Shown piece after piece: positions 5,619 through 7,967 of a DNA stretch of 7,967 bases (position 1 is its first letter; each line of letters opens with the position of its first letter). A program made the translations under genes and the position numbers. This DNA is from Gammaproteobacteria bacterium (lineage in GTDB: Bacteria; Pseudomonadota; Gammaproteobacteria; Eutrophobiales; Eutrophobiaceae). The stretch is from positions 1-7,967 of the forward strand of contig JABHFC010000437.1 of assembly GCA_018676275.1 (NCBI GenBank). The letters run 5' to 3'. The notes beneath the pieces are model-generated. The model had not been told where the DNA came from. It saw nothing but the letters and a program-made list of their open reading frames with translations, and made no database searches.

Positions 5619-6479
5619 TTACAAGCCTTCACGCCTGGCGCGATAGACAAAATATAGTGCAAGTATCGCGTAGATAAGCGGCAACATAATACCGAATTCA
5701 TCAACCCAAAGATGAGTGTTGGGGCCGAAGACTGTTAGAGGGGTATATATTTGTTGTACGAACAGGTTGTGACTTGCATGCAGGATTGCAGCTGGCCACA
5801 GTGACCTTGCTCGAAACGAAAAATAGGCAAAAATAACACTTGCAGTAATCGTGTTTGCAAAAAACAGGGATACCTGAAAAATAGCACTTCCTGTGCCCGC
5901 ATTATAGTCTGTGCCGAGAATTGCAGGCACATGCCAGAGTCCCCAAATCACACCAGAGACAATGCCGACAGCCCAGAAAGGCATCACCTTTCTGAGTTCC
6001 CAAATCAGGAAACCACGCCAGCCTATCTCTTCGCCCAGAGCGCGAGACAGCGTACCAACGATACCTGCAGTGGCCAGCATCACAACTCCAACGGTTATAA
6101 CAATGGCTGTAGCAGCATCGCCAAGCCCAAACCTTGTGGCCCAATCAGCTACAGTCTCCCTGTTTGGAAACCCGCCAATGCCAAGTGTCCAGACAAGTCC
6201 ATAAGCAAGCAGGCCAGCAACTAGTGGTAGTGCCCATGCCCCAAAATTCCAACGCCATTTTCCCCAACGCCAGGGTAGTGAAGAAACAGGTCGTCCTAAA
6301 ATACGGCAGGTCAGGAGAGCGCCAACTGTGGGCATCCACATCACCGCGGTCACATAGAGTATTTCCATTGCGCCAAGTTTTAACATGGCGCCAATAAATA
6401 TCGCTGACAGAAAAAAAGTGATACTAATAAAAAGGATGATGGCTTTAATGGCATCCCGGCGATTCAAATTTTCTTGCAC
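5619..6479 (-). CDS. CPBP-family intramembrane metalloprotease (CAAX/Abi-like)
   Basis: This 286-aa polytopic membrane protein has about eight hydrophobic stretches and carries the three CPBP motifs. These are EEIGWRG (150-156, giving EE...R with E150, E151 and R155), WGLWH (179-183, the [FW]xxxH motif with H183), and HASHN (234-238, the HxxxN motif). These residues build the active site of the Rce1/CAAX-protease and bacteriocin-processing family, so an active intramembrane peptidase is likely. The bacterial substrate is unknown. Family members cleave or tailor small peptides or membrane proteins, and some give immunity to peptide toxins. The start is GTG (6477-6479) with AAGGA 10 nt upstream, and no ATG is in frame nearby. 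A sigma-70-like promoter lies about 90-115 bp upstream. It is divergent from the sulfatase gene and 99 bp upstream of the antiporter gene. There is no bacteriocin precursor or prenyltransferase in the window, so a processing partner cannot be named. Confidence 0.9.
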   Translation of the reverse strand: MQENLNRRDAIKAIILFISITFFLSAIFIGAMLKLGAMEILYVTAVMWMPTVGALLTCRILGRPVSSLPWRWGKWRWNFGAWALPLVAGLLAYGLVWTLGIGGFPNRETVADWATRFGLGDAATAIVITVGVVMLATAGIVGTLSRALGEEIGWRGFLIWELRKVMPFWAVGIVSGVIWGLWHVPAILGTDYNAGTGSAIFQVSLFFANTITASVIFAYFSFRARSLWPAAILHASHNLFVQQIYTPLTVFGPNTHLWVDEFGIMLPLIYAILALYFVYRARREGL

Positions 6480-6565
6480 GCTTTTGATTTCCTTTTTTAT
6501 CCAGATAGGGAAAACTATTACATATGTCTTTACTTCAACAAATGATCAGGAAGATAATTGATAAA

Positions 6566-6595
6566 ATTATAGTTCATGTAGATTTATCTTCTCAA
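6566..6595 (-). promoter_or_regulatory. Strong sigma-70-like promoter for the protease gene
   Basis: On the minus strand, TTGAGA (6590-6595, 5 of 6) is followed after 18 bp by a perfect TATAAT (6566-6571). Transcription would start near 6559, leaving a leader of about 80 nt. An 8-bp inverted repeat, GAAGATAA (6550-6557) and TTATCTTC (6584-6591), spans the -10 and touches the -35, so it could be an operator. On the plus strand TTGATA (6558-6563) might serve the sulfatase, but no good -10 follows it. Confidence 0.5.
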
Positions 6596-6623
6596 ACACA
6601 CAGGATTAACTTGTAAAGATATC

Positions 6624-7967
6624 ATGATGATAAAAATAATATTACTGCAATTGTTCGTGTTGATGATGTTTAATTCCATTGTTCAGGCGAACGCGCCAGC
6701 ACTTCGAGATAGACCGAATGTTGTAGTCATTGTTGTAGACGACCAGCGTTGGGACGAATACGGTGCAGCGGGACATCCTTATGTATCAACGCCGAATATA
6801 GACAGGCTCGCAAAAGAAGGTGTGACATTTACTTCCGCCTATGTAGCTTCGCCGCTATGTTCACCCAATCGAGCCAGTATCCTTACCGGACAATATATCA
6901 GTCGTCATGGGGTCGTCGATAACCTTGCCCGCAATATGTCGAGTAAACGACTGGATCTTTTCGCGAAAGACTTACAGCTCGCAGGATATCAAACGGCGCA
7001 TATTGGCAAGTGGCATATGGGAAACGATCCCACTCCCAGACCAGGTTACGATTATTGGCTTACTTTTCCGGGACAGGGACGTTCAATCAACCCTGAGCTT
7101 TATGAAGATGGAGCCTTGCATGAAGTAAAGGGTTATATGACAGATTTGCTAAGTGACCGCGCAGTTGAATTTATCGCGGAAGAGCGAGATACACCATTTT
7201 TTTTATACCTGGGGCATAAGGCTATTCATCCTGAAGTTAAGCAAAAGGATGATTCCACAATCGATTTTACCTACAAGCCAAAGTACCAGGCTGCAGAACG
7301 CCATATTGGTCGTTATAAAAACAAGATATGGCCCCGGCGCAAAAATTATCAAAATTCCGAAATGAATCCTGATTTTCCAGGTAAACCGGTATTGCAGGAG
7401 GCGTTACAGTACAAGAATTCGGAAAAAATGGGAAAGAAATGGGATGCCGTTTTGGACAAAAACACTTCTGAACAGACGATTCAGGATAGAGCGGAAATGT
7501 TGTTGGCAGTCGATGAGGGACTCGGTCGAATCCTTGACGAATTGGCCAGACAAAATATTCTGGATGAAACAATGGTGCTGTTCACCTCTGACAACGGGTA
7601 TTACTATGGTGAACATGGGCTTTCTGTTGAACGACGTTTACCCTATGAAGAAGCCGTTCGAATTCCTTTTCTAATTCGTTTCCCACAATTGGCACCGGCA
7701 GGAGTCAGGATAAATCAATTTGTTCAGTCAATTGATATCGCACCAACTGTATTGGATTTGGCCGATGCATCAATTGGTTTGCATGTGCAGGGGCAGTCAC
7801 TGATTCCTCTACTGATGGGCGCAAAACAAAATTGGCGTAAATCGATTCTGATTGAGTTCACCAGTTACGAAAAACCAATGCCCTGGTTGGTAGATGCAAG
7901 TTATAAAATAATTCGTAAAGGAAAGTATAAATACATACATTGGATTCACCATAAAAATAGTGACGAA
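6624..7967 (+). CDS. Secreted sulfatase (formylglycine type), 3' end outside window
   Basis: The frame opens at ATG 6624 (a second ATG follows at 6627) and stays open for 448 codons to the edge, so the C-terminus is missing. Residues 1-22 form a signal peptide (K4, then a hydrophobic core, with VQA or ANA as cleavage site), so the enzyme is exported. It should hydrolyse sulfate esters of carbohydrates or similar substrates. RPNVVVIVVDDQ (30-41) holds metal ligands D39/D40. CSPNRASILTG (79-89) is the sulfatase signature with C79, to be converted to formylglycine, and R83. GKWHMG (128-133) holds K129 and H131. GHKAIHP (197-203) has the active-site His candidates H198/H202. FTSDNG (320-325) supplies D323/N324. 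In GEHGLSVERRLPYEE (329-343) the position I expect to be the conserved Lys reads R337. The overall pattern is closest to N-acetylglucosamine-6-sulfatase-like enzymes, but the substrate is unproven. No maturase is in the window. The Shine-Dalgarno is weak. Confidence 0.92.
   Translation, partial: MMIKIILLQLFVLMMFNSIVQANAPALRDRPNVVVIVVDDQRWDEYGAAGHPYVSTPNIDRLAKEGVTFTSAYVASPLCSPNRASILTGQYISRHGVVDNLARNMSSKRLDLFAKDLQLAGYQTAHIGKWHMGNDPTPRPGYDYWLTFPGQGRSINPELYEDGALHEVKGYMTDLLSDRAVEFIAEERDTPFFLYLGHKAIHPEVKQKDDSTIDFTYKPKYQAAERHIGRYKNKIWPRRKNYQNSEMNPDFPGKPVLQEALQYKNSEKMGKKWDAVLDKNTSEQTIQDRAEMLLAVDEGLGRILDELARQNILDETMVLFTSDNGYYYGEHGLSVERRLPYEEAVRIPFLIRFPQLAPAGVRINQFVQSIDIAPTVLDLADASIGLHVQGQSLIPLLMGAKQNWRKSILIEFTSYEKPMPWLVDASYKIIRKGKYKYIHWIHHKNSDE

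Noticed and set aside
5911..6224. Overlapping plus-strand ORFs of about 97 aa opposite the protease gene
   Set aside because: They are antisense shadows of a gene with clear CPBP motifs. Their composition is low-complexity and there is no start signal.
6907..7674. Several short ORFs on both strands within the sulfatase region, which could suggest a broken gene
   Set aside because: Reading the frame from 6624 shows 448 uninterrupted codons with all sulfatase motifs, so the gene is intact and only cut by the window edge.

Overview
The window looks like chromosomal DNA of a free-living, Gram-negative, probably marine proteobacterium, perhaps a gammaproteobacterium. The evidence is a moderate-to-low GC content (roughly 40% by eye), an exported Cys-type sulfatase, a DUF3604 protein, an AdiC-like antiporter and Hanks-type signalling genes, with sigma-70-like promoters and patchy Shine-Dalgarno use. 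This taxonomic guess is weak. I see no tRNA, rRNA, CRISPR array, transposase or integrase.

Layout: (1) 1-1347 (+) is the C-terminal part of a DUF3604 protein cut by the window edge. (2) Tail-to-tail with it, 1365-1718 (-) is an unrecognised 117-aa protein. It is bracketed by 13-bp perfect inverted repeats (1348-1360 and 1743-1755) and has a good promoter just outside the right repeat. (3) 1719-2187 is an AT-rich divergent control region. (4) 2188-3183 (+) is a PP2C-type Ser/Thr phosphatase, and 3203-4057 (-) is a Hanks-type Ser/Thr kinase. Their stop codons face each other across 19 bp. (5) 4058-4211 holds a dyad next to a perfect -10 hexamer and a cluster of AATGCA motifs ahead of the kinase. 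(6) 4212-5519 (-) is an APC-superfamily antiporter related to AdiC/PotE, with its own promoter and a strong ribosome-binding site. (7) 5619-6479 (-) is a CPBP-family intramembrane protease with its own promoter. (8) 6624-7967 (+) is a secreted sulfatase that runs off the right edge. Its frame is open for 448 codons.

How the genes may work together: the clearest functional unit is the soluble kinase plus PP2C phosphatase, which I infer to be opposing enzymes of one phospho-switch. The kinase has DFS in place of the usual DFG. No phosphoprotein substrate is obvious. The 117-aa protein, transcribed divergently from the phosphatase, is a speculative candidate. The permease and protease are same-strand neighbours of the kinase but each seems to have its own promoter. 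The DUF3604 protein and sulfatase at the two ends are accessory hydrolases, and I see no direct link between them. I found no clear-cut new multi-gene system. The best leads are the kinase/phosphatase pair with its DFS variant, and the small gene bracketed by inverted repeats.
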